From contig CAJXKJ010000006.1 of NCBI GenBank assembly GCA_913055605.1, forward strand, positions 27,441 through 91,440: a stretch of DNA of 64,000 nt, written 5' to 3'. The notes under the pieces are model-generated. The model was given only the letters and a program-made list of their open reading frames with translations. It ran no database searches and was not told the DNA's origin. The stretch comes from an uncultured Euryhalocaulis sp. Its GTDB lineage: Bacteria; Pseudomonadota; Alphaproteobacteria; Caulobacterales; Maricaulaceae. Shown here piece by piece: positions 8,132 to 15,983 of this stretch (positions are counted from its first letter, which is position 1; each line of letters begins with the position of its first letter). The position numbers and the translations under genes are program-made.

Positions 8132-11100
8132 GAGCGATGCGCCTCCTGAGCGCCGGCTGGGACCGCCGGGGCCATCGGGGCGTCTGGATCCTTGAAGATC
8201 ACATAGATCGCCGGGACGACCAGGACGGTCAGAATGGTGGACGAGGCGAGGCCGAACAGGAGCGAGATGGCCAGGCCTTGGAAAATCGGGTCGAACAGGA
8301 TCACCGCCGCGCCGATCATCGCGGCCAGCGCGGTCAGCAGGATCGGCTTGAAGCGCACCGCGCCGGCGCGCAGCAGCGTCTCGCGCAGCGTGTCGCCCGG
8401 GCGCGCCTCATGGCGGATGAAATCCACCAGCAGGATGGAATTGCGCACGATGATGCCGGCGAGCGCGATGAAACCGATCATCGACGTCGCGGTGAACGGC
8501 GCGCCGAACAGCCAGTGGCCGAGGATGATGCCGATAAGAGTCAGCGGTATCGGGGTCAGCACCACGAGCGGCACGCGGAAACTGCCGAACTGGGCGACCA
8601 CCAGCCCGTAAATGCCGAGGATGGCGACGGCGAACGCCGCGCCCATGTCGCGGAAGGTCACATAGGTAATCTCCCACTCCCCGTCCCACAGCAGCGTTGG
8701 CCGGGCGTCGGACTCGGGCTGGCCGTGCAGGCGGATGTCGGGCCGCGCGCCGGGCGCCCATTCGCGCTCGGCCAGCGCCTTCTGCACCGCCAGCATGCCG
8801 TAGATCGGCGCCTCGAACGCCCCGGCGAGATCGCCCATCACCATCTCGGCATAGCGGCCGTCGCGGCGGAAGATGGGGTATGAGCCGGGCTCTTCGGTGG
8901 CGGTGACCACGTCGCCCAGCTCCGTCACCGCGCGCGCGCCGGGAAGGGCGTTGGCCGGGGTCGGCGTCGCCTCCATCCGCGCGTCCCAGATCAGCTCGCC
9001 GCGCGGCATGGCGACGGCGATCTCCATCGGGTTTCGCCCCTCCCCGCGATGGGAATAGCCGACCGGCGCGCCGCGCAGCAGGGTCTGCACCGTCTCGTAC
9101 ACGTCCTGCTGTTCGACCCGGAAATATTCCAGCGCGTCCTGATCGATGGCGATGCGCAGGCGCGGGCGCGGTTCGCCGAAACTGTCGTCCACGTCGACGA
9201 TGAAGGGCACGCCGTCGAAAGCTTCGCGCACCGCGCGGGCGGTCTGCCTGCGGGTGTCGGCGTCCGGGCCGTAGATTTCGGCCAGCAGGGTGGCGATCAC
9301 CGGCGGTCCGGGCGGGACCTCCACCACGCGCAGCGCGGTGCCCGGCGGGGCGTCCAGACCGGCCAGCCGCTCCCGCGCCTCCAGCGCGATGGCGTGGCTG
9401 GCGCGATGGCGGTCGTGCCGGGGCGCCAGATTGACCTGGAGGTCGCCCTGCTCCGGCCTGTCGCGCAGATAATAATGGCGGACCAGGCCGTTGAAATTGA
9501 ACGGCGCGGCGGTCCCGGCATAGAGCTGGATCGACTCGACTTCCGGGATTTCCGCAAGGCGGGCCGCCGCCTCGTCGAGCACGCGCTCGGTGCGCTCCAG
9601 CGTGGCGCCTTCGGGCAGGTCGAGGACGACCTGGAACTCGCTCTTGTTGTCGAAGGGCAGCAGCTTCACCGTCACCGTGCGCGTGGCGAAGGCGGTCATG
9701 GAGATCAGCGTCGCCCCGCCGACCACGGCCAGGAAGATCCAGGCGTTGCGCCGGCTGGCCACCACGGGCGCGGCGGCGCGGCGGTACAGGCGCGGAAGCC
9801 GCCCGCCGTCATGTCCGGCGCCATGCCCGGCCTCCCCGCCGGCGAAGGCGCGGCGGCCGGCGGTGCGCAGCATCAGCCAGGGCGTCAGGATCACCGCGAC
9901 GAAGAAGGAAAACGCCATCGCCGCCGAGGCGTTGATCGGGATCGGCGCCATGTACGGCCCCATCAGGCCGGACACGAACAGCATCGGCAGAAGCGCGGCG
10001 ATCACCGTCAGCGTGGCGACCAGCGTCGGATTGCCGACCTCGGCCACCGCGTCGATCGCGGCGGCTGCGCGCGGCCTGCCGTCTTCCATCGCCCAGTGGC
10101 GGGCGATGTTCTCGATCACTACGATGGCGTCGTCGACCAGGATGCCGATGGAGAAGATCAGCGCGAACAGGCTGACCCGGTTGATGGTGTAGCCCATCAG
10201 GTTCGACGCAAAGAGCGTCAGCAGGATGGTGGCCGGGATCACCGCCAGCACGACCAGCCCCTCGCGCCAGCCGATCAGGACGGCGACCAGGATGACGATG
10301 GACAGCGTCGCCAGCGCCAGATGGAACAGAAGCTCGTTCGCCTTCTCGTTCGCGGTCGCGCCATAGTCGCGCGTGACGGTCACCGTCAGCCCCTCCGGCA
10401 CCAGCGGGCCGCGCAACAGGTCCAGCCGCGCCGCCACGCGGCGGGAGACCTGGACCGCGTTTGCCCCTTCGCGTTTGGCGACGGCGATGCTGACCGCCGG
10501 GGCGCGGGCCCAGCCTGCGGCTTCGCCCGCCGCCTCCGGCCGGGTCAGCGCCCAGGCCCGGCTGTCCGGCGGCGCGGCGCCGATGGCCACATTGGCCACA
10601 TCGCGGACATAGACGGGCCGTTCGTCCCGCGTGGTCAGCAGCAGCAGGCCGATATCCTGCGCCCCGGCCAGCGTCTGGCCCGCGACGACGGACCAGGCGC
10701 CGTCGGCGCCCATCACCCGGCCGGCGGGAAACGCCCTGTTGGCCGCCTGGATCTTGCCGACGAGCTGCTGGAGCGTGACGCCGTACAGGGCCAGCGCCTC
10801 GGGATCCGGCTCCACGCGGATCTGGTCCGGCGCGCCGCCGACCAGATAGGTCAGGCCGACATCGGTGACCGAGGCCAGTTCGCTGCGCAGCTCCTCGGCC
10901 ACGTTGTACAGCGCGTCCTGCGTCCAGCGCCCGGCCCCCTCGCCCGGCTGCGGCGAAAGGGTCAGCACCATGACCGCCACGTCGTTGATCCCGCGGCCGA
11001 CGATCAGCGGCTCCGGAATCCCGATCGGGATGCGGTCCATATTGGCCCGCACCTTTTCATGGATGCGGACGATGGCGTCGTCCGCGTCAGTGCCGACCGC

Positions 11101-11400
11101 GAACCGGGCGGTGACCAGAACCCGGTCATCATCCGACTGGCTGTAGACATGCTCCACCCCGCCGATTCCGGTGACGATGGCCTCCAGCGGCTTGGTCACC
11201 AGCTCCACGGCGTTCGGCGCGCGTAGCCCGTCGGCGCGCACCATGATGTCGACCATGGGCACGGAGATTTGCGGCTCTTCCTCCCGCGGGATCGAGAGCA
11301 GCGCGATCAGGCCGAGGCCGAGCGAGGCCAGCAGCAGAAGAGGCGTCAGGGGCGAACCGATAAAGGACGCCGTCAGATATCCGGCGACCCCCTTCTTCAT
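8128..11400 (-). CDS. RND efflux pump, inner-membrane transporter
   Basis: 1,090-residue resistance-nodulation-division transporter of the AcrB/HAE1-like group. It has one N-terminal helix (residues ~20-36), a long periplasmic loop, a helix bundle at ~360-560 with the proton-relay pair Asp423-Asp424 in GILVDDAIVVIENIARH, then a second periplasmic loop and a C-terminal bundle. It is driven by proton import. The insert at ~505-525 (GGEAGHGAGHDGG) is His/Gly-rich, which could bind metal but is short. Its start overlaps the adaptor stop by 4 bases. The substrate is unknown. It is embedded in an operon of reductive enzymes, suggesting export of a toxic reduced product or oxidised substrate. Confidence 0.92.
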   Translation of the reverse strand: MKKGVAGYLTASFIGSPLTPLLLLASLGLGLIALLSIPREEEPQISVPMVDIMVRADGLRAPNAVELVTKPLEAIVTGIGGVEHVYSQSDDDRVLVTARFAVGTDADDAIVRIHEKVRANMDRIPIGIPEPLIVGRGINDVAVMVLTLSPQPGEGAGRWTQDALYNVAEELRSELASVTDVGLTYLVGGAPDQIRVEPDPEALALYGVTLQQLVGKIQAANRAFPAGRVMGADGAWSVVAGQTLAGAQDIGLLLLTTRDERPVYVRDVANVAIGAAPPDSRAWALTRPEAAGEAAGWARAPAVSIAVAKREGANAVQVSRRVAARLDLLRGPLVPEGLTVTVTRDYGATANEKANELLFHLALATLSIVILVAVLIGWREGLVVLAVIPATILLTLFASNLMGYTINRVSLFALIFSIGILVDDAIVVIENIARHWAMEDGRPRAAAAIDAVAEVGNPTLVATLTVIAALLPMLFVSGLMGPYMAPIPINASAAMAFSFFVAVILTPWLMLRTAGRRAFAGGEAGHGAGHDGGRLPRLYRRAAAPVVASRRNAWIFLAVVGGATLISMTAFATRTVTVKLLPFDNKSEFQVVLDLPEGATLERTERVLDEAAARLAEIPEVESIQLYAGTAAPFNFNGLVRHYYLRDRPEQGDLQVNLAPRHDRHRASHAIALEARERLAGLDAPPGTALRVVEVPPGPPVIATLLAEIYGPDADTRRQTARAVREAFDGVPFIVDVDDSFGEPRPRLRIAIDQDALEYFRVEQQDVYETVQTLLRGAPVGYSHRGEGRNPMEIAVAMPRGELIWDARMEATPTPANALPGARAVTELGDVVTATEEPGSYPIFRRDGRYAEMVMGDLAGAFEAPIYGMLAVQKALAEREWAPGARPDIRLHGQPESDARPTLLWDGEWEITYVTFRDMGAAFAVAILGIYGLVVAQFGSFRVPLVVLTPIPLTLIGIILGHWLFGAPFTATSMIGFIALAGIIVRNSILLVDFIRHEARPGDTLRETLLRAGAVRFKPILLTALAAMIGAAVILFDPIFQGLAISLLFGLASSTILTVLVVPAIYVIFKDPDAPMAPAVPAGAQEAHRS

Positions 11401-12419
11401 GGGGCGATCAGGACATCGCCCGGCCCGAGCCCGGACAATATTTCGACCGCATCGGGAATATCGGCGGCGGGGCGTACGGGGCCCATCTGCACCACGACCT
11501 CCCGCGCCGCGCCAGCAGCGCCGGCCAGCAGCGCATAGTCGACGCCGAAGCGGGTGCGGATGAAGGATCGCGGGACCAGGATGGCCTCGCGCTCGTCCAC
11601 CGCCAGATAGACGCGCACCCGTTCGCCGACGAAATAGTCGCCCAGCCCCTCGGCGCGGGCGTCGGCGACGACCCGGCCGTTCTGAATCTCCGGATAGACC
11701 TGGACGATCTCCCCCTGTGCCGACAGCGCCCCGCCAAGCGCGGCCCCGCCCAGGCGGATCGGGTCGCCGACCGCGATAGTGCGCGCGTGCCGTTCGGGAA
11801 GGCGCAGGCGCAGGACGCGCGTGTCCAGCGCGATGTCCGCGATGGTTTCGCCGGGGCGTACGACCGTCCCCTCCACCACCGGCACGCGCAGCACGCGCCC
11901 GTCCGCCGGGGCCTGCACGTCGCCCTCGCGCGAGCGCTCCATCAGCACGCCGCGTTCCTGCCCTGCGGCGCTCAGCTGGCTTTCCAGCACGGCGACACGG
12001 GTGCGCGCCTCGTCCAGCTGGGCGCGGGGCGCGGCGTCGCGCGCGGCCAGAACCTCTGTCCGCTGCAGGTCGAGCCGGGCCTGGGCCAGTTCGGCCTCGA
12101 CCGCCGCGATCCGTGCGGCGGCGGAGGCGATCTGGGGATCCAGCTGACCGGCGACGATGACGGCGATCACCTGGCCGGCGGTCACCACATCCCCCTCATC
12201 CACGCGCAGATCGGTCACCGTGCCGTCCAGCCGGGCGCGCGCCGGGATCATGTTGACGCTTTCGATCGTGGCGAAGACCGCCTTTTCGTCGGCGATCGGC
12301 GCGGCGGCGACGGTGAAGCGTTCGCCCGAATCCTGCGCGGAGGCGGCGGACGGGGCGAGCGCGAGGCCCAGGGCCAACGCGCCCAGAGCGGCGCCGAGAA
12401 CGGCGGTCGAAGCAGTCAT
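11397..12419 (-). CDS. RND periplasmic adaptor protein
   Basis: 340-residue membrane-fusion protein with an N-terminal signal peptide (TASTAVLGAALGALALGLAL, cleavage after ASAQ). The first lipoyl half (RLDGTVTDLRVDEGDVV), a helical hairpin (~residues 80-135), the second half (VQAPADGRVLRVPVVEGTVV) and a beta-barrel follow. It links the RND pump to an outer-membrane duct that is not encoded here. The reading frame is open to 12710, but that extension lies over the nitroreductase gene and has no signal peptide, so ATG 12419 is preferred although no strong ribosome site is visible. Confidence 0.87.
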   Translation of the reverse strand: MTASTAVLGAALGALALGLALAPSAASAQDSGERFTVAAAPIADEKAVFATIESVNMIPARARLDGTVTDLRVDEGDVVTAGQVIAVIVAGQLDPQIASAAARIAAVEAELAQARLDLQRTEVLAARDAAPRAQLDEARTRVAVLESQLSAAGQERGVLMERSREGDVQAPADGRVLRVPVVEGTVVRPGETIADIALDTRVLRLRLPERHARTIAVGDPIRLGGAALGGALSAQGEIVQVYPEIQNGRVVADARAEGLGDYFVGERVRVYLAVDEREAILVPRSFIRTRFGVDYALLAGAAGAAREVVVQMGPVRPAADIPDAVEILSGLGPGDVLIAP

Positions 12420-12466
12420 GACGGCCGGACTATACGAGCGCCGCGCGCGGCGGATTTTGCGATGGC

Positions 12467-13048
12467 TCAATTCGCCGCCGCCGGCTCCGGCCGGATCCAC
12501 TGGATGCGCGCGCGCTGGCGCGGCGGCGCGTCCGGCTTGCCGCGCGGGCGGCCGATGACGATCGGCGCGACGACGCGTGCGCCCTCCGGCAGGTTCAGCT
12601 CCGCGACCCCGTCCGGGCTTTGCAGCCAGGCCTGCGCGAAGCCGATCCAGCACGTGCCCAGCCCGTCGGCATGGGCGGCCAGCATGAAATTCTCCGCCGC
12701 GAGGCAGCAATCGATCGTCGCCATCTCGTCCGGCGCGGTGGCGCAGATCAGCATCAGCGCCGGCGCGCCGTAAAAGATGTCGAATTCGGGGTCGGAGAGC
12801 TGGGCGCTGTATTGCTCCAGCCCCGGCGTGGCGGCGAGGTTCGCCAGCGTGTGCGCCTTGGCGGCGTCGGAAATGCGCTTCAGCTGGGCGCGGTCGGTGA
12901 CTGCGGCGAACAGCCAGGGCTGCCGGTTCATGGCGTTCGGGGCGGTCACCGCCGCGTCCACGAGCCCGGACAGCAGATTCTTGTTCACCGGTTCGCCGCT
13001 ATAGGCGCGCACAGCGCGGCGGCCGCGAATGGCGTCGAGAACATTCAT
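12467..13048 (-). CDS. nitroreductase family protein
   Basis: 193-residue FMN-dependent nitroreductase fold. The N-terminus MNVLDAIRGRRAVRAYSGEPV carries the conserved RR-R-(F/Y) FMN-binding block, followed by ApNA.NRQPWLF and a C-terminal GRPRGKPDAPPR. Such enzymes reduce nitroaromatics, quinones or enones with NAD(P)H. It lies 11 bases after the DUF302 gene in the minus-strand operon that has a FixK-like box at its head. Confidence 0.85.
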   Translation of the reverse strand: MNVLDAIRGRRAVRAYSGEPVNKNLLSGLVDAAVTAPNAMNRQPWLFAAVTDRAQLKRISDAAKAHTLANLAATPGLEQYSAQLSDPEFDIFYGAPALMLICATAPDEMATIDCCLAAENFMLAAHADGLGTCWIGFAQAWLQSPDGVAELNLPEGARVVAPIVIGRPRGKPDAPPRQRARIQWIRPEPAAAN

Positions 13049-13059
13049 CGGGGGCGCTC

Positions 13060-13494
13060 CTACAAGCCGTCGATGACCGCGCGCAGTTTTCCGCGCACGG
13101 CCTGCGCGACGCCGGCCAGCGCCGGATTGTCGATCGCCTGCATGGAGGCGACCGGATCGACGGCCGCGATTTCGACGCTGCCGGGCGCGAGGGCGCGGAC
13201 GGTCACATTGCAGGGCAGCATCAGGCCGATATGCGGTTCGGCCTGCAGCGCCCGATGCGCCAGCGCCGGGTTGCAGGCGCCCAGAATGACCTGCGCCGGC
13301 ACGTCCTCGCCCAGCTTTTCCTTCATCGTGGCGCGGACATCGATGCGCGTGAGGACGCCGAAGCCTTCTTTCTTCAGCGCGTCCTCGGCCCGGGTCAGGG
13401 CGCTGGCGAAATCGCTTTCCTCCAGCGTCCGGGCGAAGAAATACGCCTCGCCCGGCGCCGGAGAATCCGCGCCGCCGCTACGGGGCTTCGCCAT
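13060..13494 (-). CDS. DUF302 domain protein
   Basis: 144-residue protein matching the DUF302/TT1751-like fold: a DFASALTRAEDALKKEGFGVLTRIDV strand-helix block, then VILGACNPALAHRAL and IGLMLPCNVTVRAL. Members are small alpha/beta proteins often found with RND pumps or under FixK control; no reaction is established. Two conserved cysteines are in GACNP and LPCN. The start overlaps the end of the upstream SnoaL-like gene by 17 bases, so the pair is translationally coupled. Confidence 0.78.
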   Translation of the reverse strand: MAKPRSGGADSPAPGEAYFFARTLEESDFASALTRAEDALKKEGFGVLTRIDVRATMKEKLGEDVPAQVILGACNPALAHRALQAEPHIGLMLPCNVTVRALAPGSVEIAAVDPVASMQAIDNPALAGVAQAVRGKLRAVIDGL

Positions 13495-13942
13495 AGGGCT
13501 GGTTCCACAGGTCGCGGTCCAGAAGCCAGTCGCCGTTCTCGTCCAGCTCCCAGATATGGGCGAAGCGCCCGGCGCCCAGCGGCACGCCGGTGTCGCGGTC
13601 CAGCACCTGGTAGTTGCCGTGGACCAGAACCATGTCGATCCCGTCGACCGAATTGGTGACGGTCAACACGGTCAGCGGATTGTCGACCTGCATGTCGTCG
13701 GCCCAATAGGCGGTGATCTCTTCCCGCCCCTGATAGGTGGGCAGGCCGTGCAGATAGAGGTGCGCATCCTCGGCATAGAGCGCGCCCAGCGCCTGCTCGT
13801 CATGGCTGTTATAGGCGGCGGTCCAGCGGTCCGCGAGCGCCTGGACGGAGCCGTTGGCGTCCGCGTCGTCCTGCGCCTGCGCCCCGAAGGCCAGCGCCGT
13901 CGCGCCCATCGCCGCCAATACCGCCACAGTCTTCAATTTCAT
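13478..13942 (-). CDS. exported SnoaL/NTF2-like (DUF4440-type) protein
   Basis: 154 residues with a clear signal peptide (MKLKTVAVLAAMGATALAF, cleavage after GAQAQ) followed by a cone-shaped NTF2-like domain (ADRWTAAYNSHDEQALGALYAEDAHLYL, GREEITAYWADDM, LDENGDWLLDRDLWN). It is periplasmic, with no catalytic assignment. GGGAGGG precedes the start at 13942. It is the first gene of the operon that continues DUF302 - nitroreductase - RND adaptor - RND pump - YgaP-like - PPOX, with a FixK-like site about 82 bp upstream. Confidence 0.78.
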   Translation of the reverse strand: MKLKTVAVLAAMGATALAFGAQAQDDADANGSVQALADRWTAAYNSHDEQALGALYAEDAHLYLHGLPTYQGREEITAYWADDMQVDNPLTVLTVTNSVDGIDMVLVHGNYQVLDRDTGVPLGAGRFAHIWELDENGDWLLDRDLWNQPYGEAP

Positions 13943-14017
13943 GCGTCCCTCCCTGGAATCGTCGCTCCGGTCGCCGCCGGCTCGGGCCGATCCTGGGGGA
14001 GCGGCTGTCATAAAGGT

Positions 14018-14031
14018 TTGCGCCAGATCAA
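14018..14031. promoter_or_regulatory. FixK/FNR-like box between divergent operons
   Basis: TTGCGCCAGATCAA: the right half-site is perfect (ATCAA) and the left is TTGCG. It lies 82 bp upstream of the SnoaL-like gene and 73 bp upstream of trxC, so it could serve both directions. It is moderate as a FixK box and may alternatively be read by a DNR/NnrR-type paralogue. Confidence 0.45.
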
Positions 14032-14097
14032 AACGGCGCGCGTCCCGCCCTCCCATCTAGGGAACGGCGAACGCCGACCTATATCTGGAGACCCAGG

Positions 14098-14565
14098 ATG
14101 GCGCGGGAGAGCAGGATGCGCGTGGTCTGTCCCCATTGCGACGCGGTGAACAACGTGCCGGCCGGACGGCCGGCGCAGGCGGCCAAATGCGGCCGGTGTC
14201 ACGAAAAACTCTTCACCGGCCGCCCGGCGGCGCTGGACGCGGCGCGCTTCCGCAAACATGTCGGCGCCAGCGACATTCCCGTCATCGCCGATTTCTGGGC
14301 GGCGTGGTGCGGACCGTGCCGGGCGATGGCGCCGATCTTCGAACGCGCCGCGGCGGAGCTGGAGCCCCGGGCCCGGTTCGTGAAGGTCGATGTGGACGCC
14401 AATCAGAGCCTGGCCGCCGAGCTGGGCGTGCAGGGCATTCCGGCCCTCTTCGTGTTCTCCGGCGGGACCGTCGCGGCGCGCCACGCGGGCGTCGCCGACT
14501 CCGCGCTGCTGCGCGACTGGACCCGGCGGTTCGCCGCGAAGGACGCGGCGCCGGAAAAGACCTGA
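14098..14565 (+). CDS. trxC: thioredoxin 2 (TrxC) with N-terminal zinc ribbon
   Basis: 155-residue thioredoxin. The N-terminal zinc-binding segment has Cys11-Pro-His-Cys14 and Cys31-Gly-Arg-Cys34. The active site WCGPC is at residues 70-74 and the cis-proline loop is QGIPALFVF. TrxC reduces protein disulfides in the cytosol and the zinc ribbon makes it redox sensitive. An alternative ATG at 14116 (MRVVCPHC), equally well spaced from a GGGAG site, would match the usual family start more closely. It is a single-gene unit between two FixK-like boxes. Confidence 0.92.
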   Translation: MARESRMRVVCPHCDAVNNVPAGRPAQAAKCGRCHEKLFTGRPAALDAARFRKHVGASDIPVIADFWAAWCGPCRAMAPIFERAAAELEPRARFVKVDVDANQSLAAELGVQGIPALFVFSGGTVAARHAGVADSALLRDWTRRFAAKDAAPEKT

Positions 14566-14587
14566 CCGGCATTGCGTGGGGCGGCGT

Positions 14588-14601
14588 TTGATCCGCCTCA
14601 A
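14588..14601. promoter_or_regulatory. FixK/FNR-type box upstream of hemG-like gene
   Basis: TTGATCCGCCTCAA, inside a perfect TTTGA-N6-TCAAA dyad (14587-14602), centred about 69 bp upstream of the GTG start at 14664. It is one of the three best boxes in the window. Confidence 0.7.
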
Positions 14602-14663
14602 ACCGTTCGCCCGGTCCTTCCCTATCCTTGCATCGCGCACGCGCGCCAAGGCTGGAGGGAATC

Positions 14664-15221
14664 GTGTCCGACGTATTGGTGCTTTACGCGACGGTCGAGG
14701 GGCAGAGCCGCAAGATCGCCGAACATGTCTGCGACCACGCGGTGCGCCAGTGCCGGATGGCGCGCGTGGCGAACATCACCAACTTGCCGGACGATCTGGA
14801 CCCCGCGGCCTATGACGCGCTGATCCTGGTCGCGCCGGTCCATATGGGGCGGCACCACCAGAGCGCGGTGCATTTCATCCGGGACAATGCGGCGCTGCTG
14901 CAGAAACATCCCGCCGCGCTCGTGTCGGTGTCGCTGCACGCGGTGGGGCTGGAGCCGGGCGACGCGGACGAGGCGCGCGAATATGTCGACCAGCTGGCCG
15001 GGGAGACGGGCTGGATTCCCGAGGCCGTGCACTACGCCGCCGGGGCGCTGAAATACGCCAAATACGATTTCTTCAAGCGCTGGATGATGCGGCGCATCGC
15101 CAGTGAAAAGGGGTTGTCCGGCGAACCCGGGGACGGCGACGAGATCGAGTTCACCGACTGGCGCGCGCTGGACGATTTCGTCGACGACTTTCTGCACCGC
15201 CATGCGCCGGTGGGCGCCTGA
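14664..15221 (+). CDS. HemG-like flavodoxin-domain protein (menaquinone-type protoporphyrinogen oxidase family)
   Basis: 185-residue long-chain flavodoxin-like protein. The phosphate-binding loop is YATVEGQSRKIAEH near the N-terminus, and the family-specific C-terminal block GALKYAKYDFFKRWMMRRI plus FTDWRALDDF closely resembles E. coli HemG, which oxidises protoporphyrinogen IX using quinone without oxygen. An oxygen-independent haem step fits the low-oxygen context. I chose GTG at 14664 because GGAGGGA lies 4 bases upstream; an upstream frame to 14628 lacks this. Protoporphyrinogen activity is inferred from similarity; several relatives are merely 'flavodoxin domain' proteins. Confidence 0.8.
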   Translation: MSDVLVLYATVEGQSRKIAEHVCDHAVRQCRMARVANITNLPDDLDPAAYDALILVAPVHMGRHHQSAVHFIRDNAALLQKHPAALVSVSLHAVGLEPGDADEAREYVDQLAGETGWIPEAVHYAAGALKYAKYDFFKRWMMRRIASEKGLSGEPGDGDEIEFTDWRALDDFVDDFLHRHAPVGA

Positions 15222-15242
15222 CCGGAGCCTCAGGCCGACGTG

Positions 15243-15893
15243 TCAGGCCGCCAGCGTGCTGAGCGCGTCCTCTTTCAGGATGCGCAGGGAGCGGGAATGG
15301 GCGATCTCCACCAGGCCGGAGCGCTGCAGATGGCTCAGCATCCGCGACACGGTCTCGATCGTCAGGCCCAGATAGTCGGCGATGTCCTGGCGCCGCATCG
15401 GCAGCTCCCGGATCCCGCGCGCGTTCAGGTCGCACAGGAAGGCCGCCACCCGCTCTTCCGCCGTCTTGCGGCCGAGCAGCAGGAGGTGGTCCTCCGCCCG
15501 CGCCAGCTGGAGAACGATGGCGTTTTCCGGCCCGGCGCACGGTCCGGCCGCGCCGCCCAGGGTCAGGACGCTGCGCGGATAGGCCTCCACCACAGCATCC
15601 GACACCGCCTCCGCCCCGAAGCGGTGGGCGCCGTCGGCGCTGAGGCCGAACCAGTCGCCCGGGAAATGAAACGCCCCGATCTGGCGGCGGCCGTCGCACA
15701 ACAGGCGCACGGTGCGCACCGCGCCGGAAAGCACCCGGTACAGGCGCGTGGCCGGCACCTCCTGCGGGAAAATCTCCTGATCCTGGAGGAAGGAGAGCCG
15801 CGCGACCCGCACGCGGCCGTCGCCCTGCCCCAGATCGTTGGAATTGCGGGAAACGGCCCGCGCGTCGATGGCTGTGTCTGACTGGTTCAGCAT
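15243..15893 (-). CDS. fixK: Crp/Fnr-family transcription regulator, FixK type
   Basis: 216-residue regulator. The N-terminal cyclic-nucleotide-like beta roll is at residues ~30-115, followed by a dimerisation helix and a C-terminal winged helix with the recognition helix GLTIETVSRMLSHL (Glu180, Ser183, Arg184), the E--SR signature that reads TTGA half-sites. There is no N-terminal cysteine cluster, so it is FixK-like rather than an oxygen-sensing iron-sulfur FNR. ATG at 15893 follows a GAGGG site; the frame is open to 15965. It is divergent from fixL-fixJ. It is the probable reader of the boxes listed in this window. FnrN or other Crp-family roles cannot be excluded. Confidence 0.85.
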   Translation of the reverse strand: MLNQSDTAIDARAVSRNSNDLGQGDGRVRVARLSFLQDQEIFPQEVPATRLYRVLSGAVRTVRLLCDGRRQIGAFHFPGDWFGLSADGAHRFGAEAVSDAVVEAYPRSVLTLGGAAGPCAGPENAIVLQLARAEDHLLLLGRKTAEERVAAFLCDLNARGIRELPMRRQDIADYLGLTIETVSRMLSHLQRSGLVEIAHSRSLRILKEDALSTLAA

Positions 15894-15983
15894 GACACGG
15901 TCCCTCTGAAACGCCCGGGATAAAAATCGCGCCGCAGGCCGGGGAGCGAAACTCGTGACCGCCACCTAAGGGAAAATACGGAG

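Noticed and set aside
9049..11226. Plus-strand frame of 725 codons opposite the RND pump gene
   Set aside because: Same codon-bias effect; the protein is an Arg/Gly/His-rich low-complexity sequence while the minus strand is a full RND transporter.
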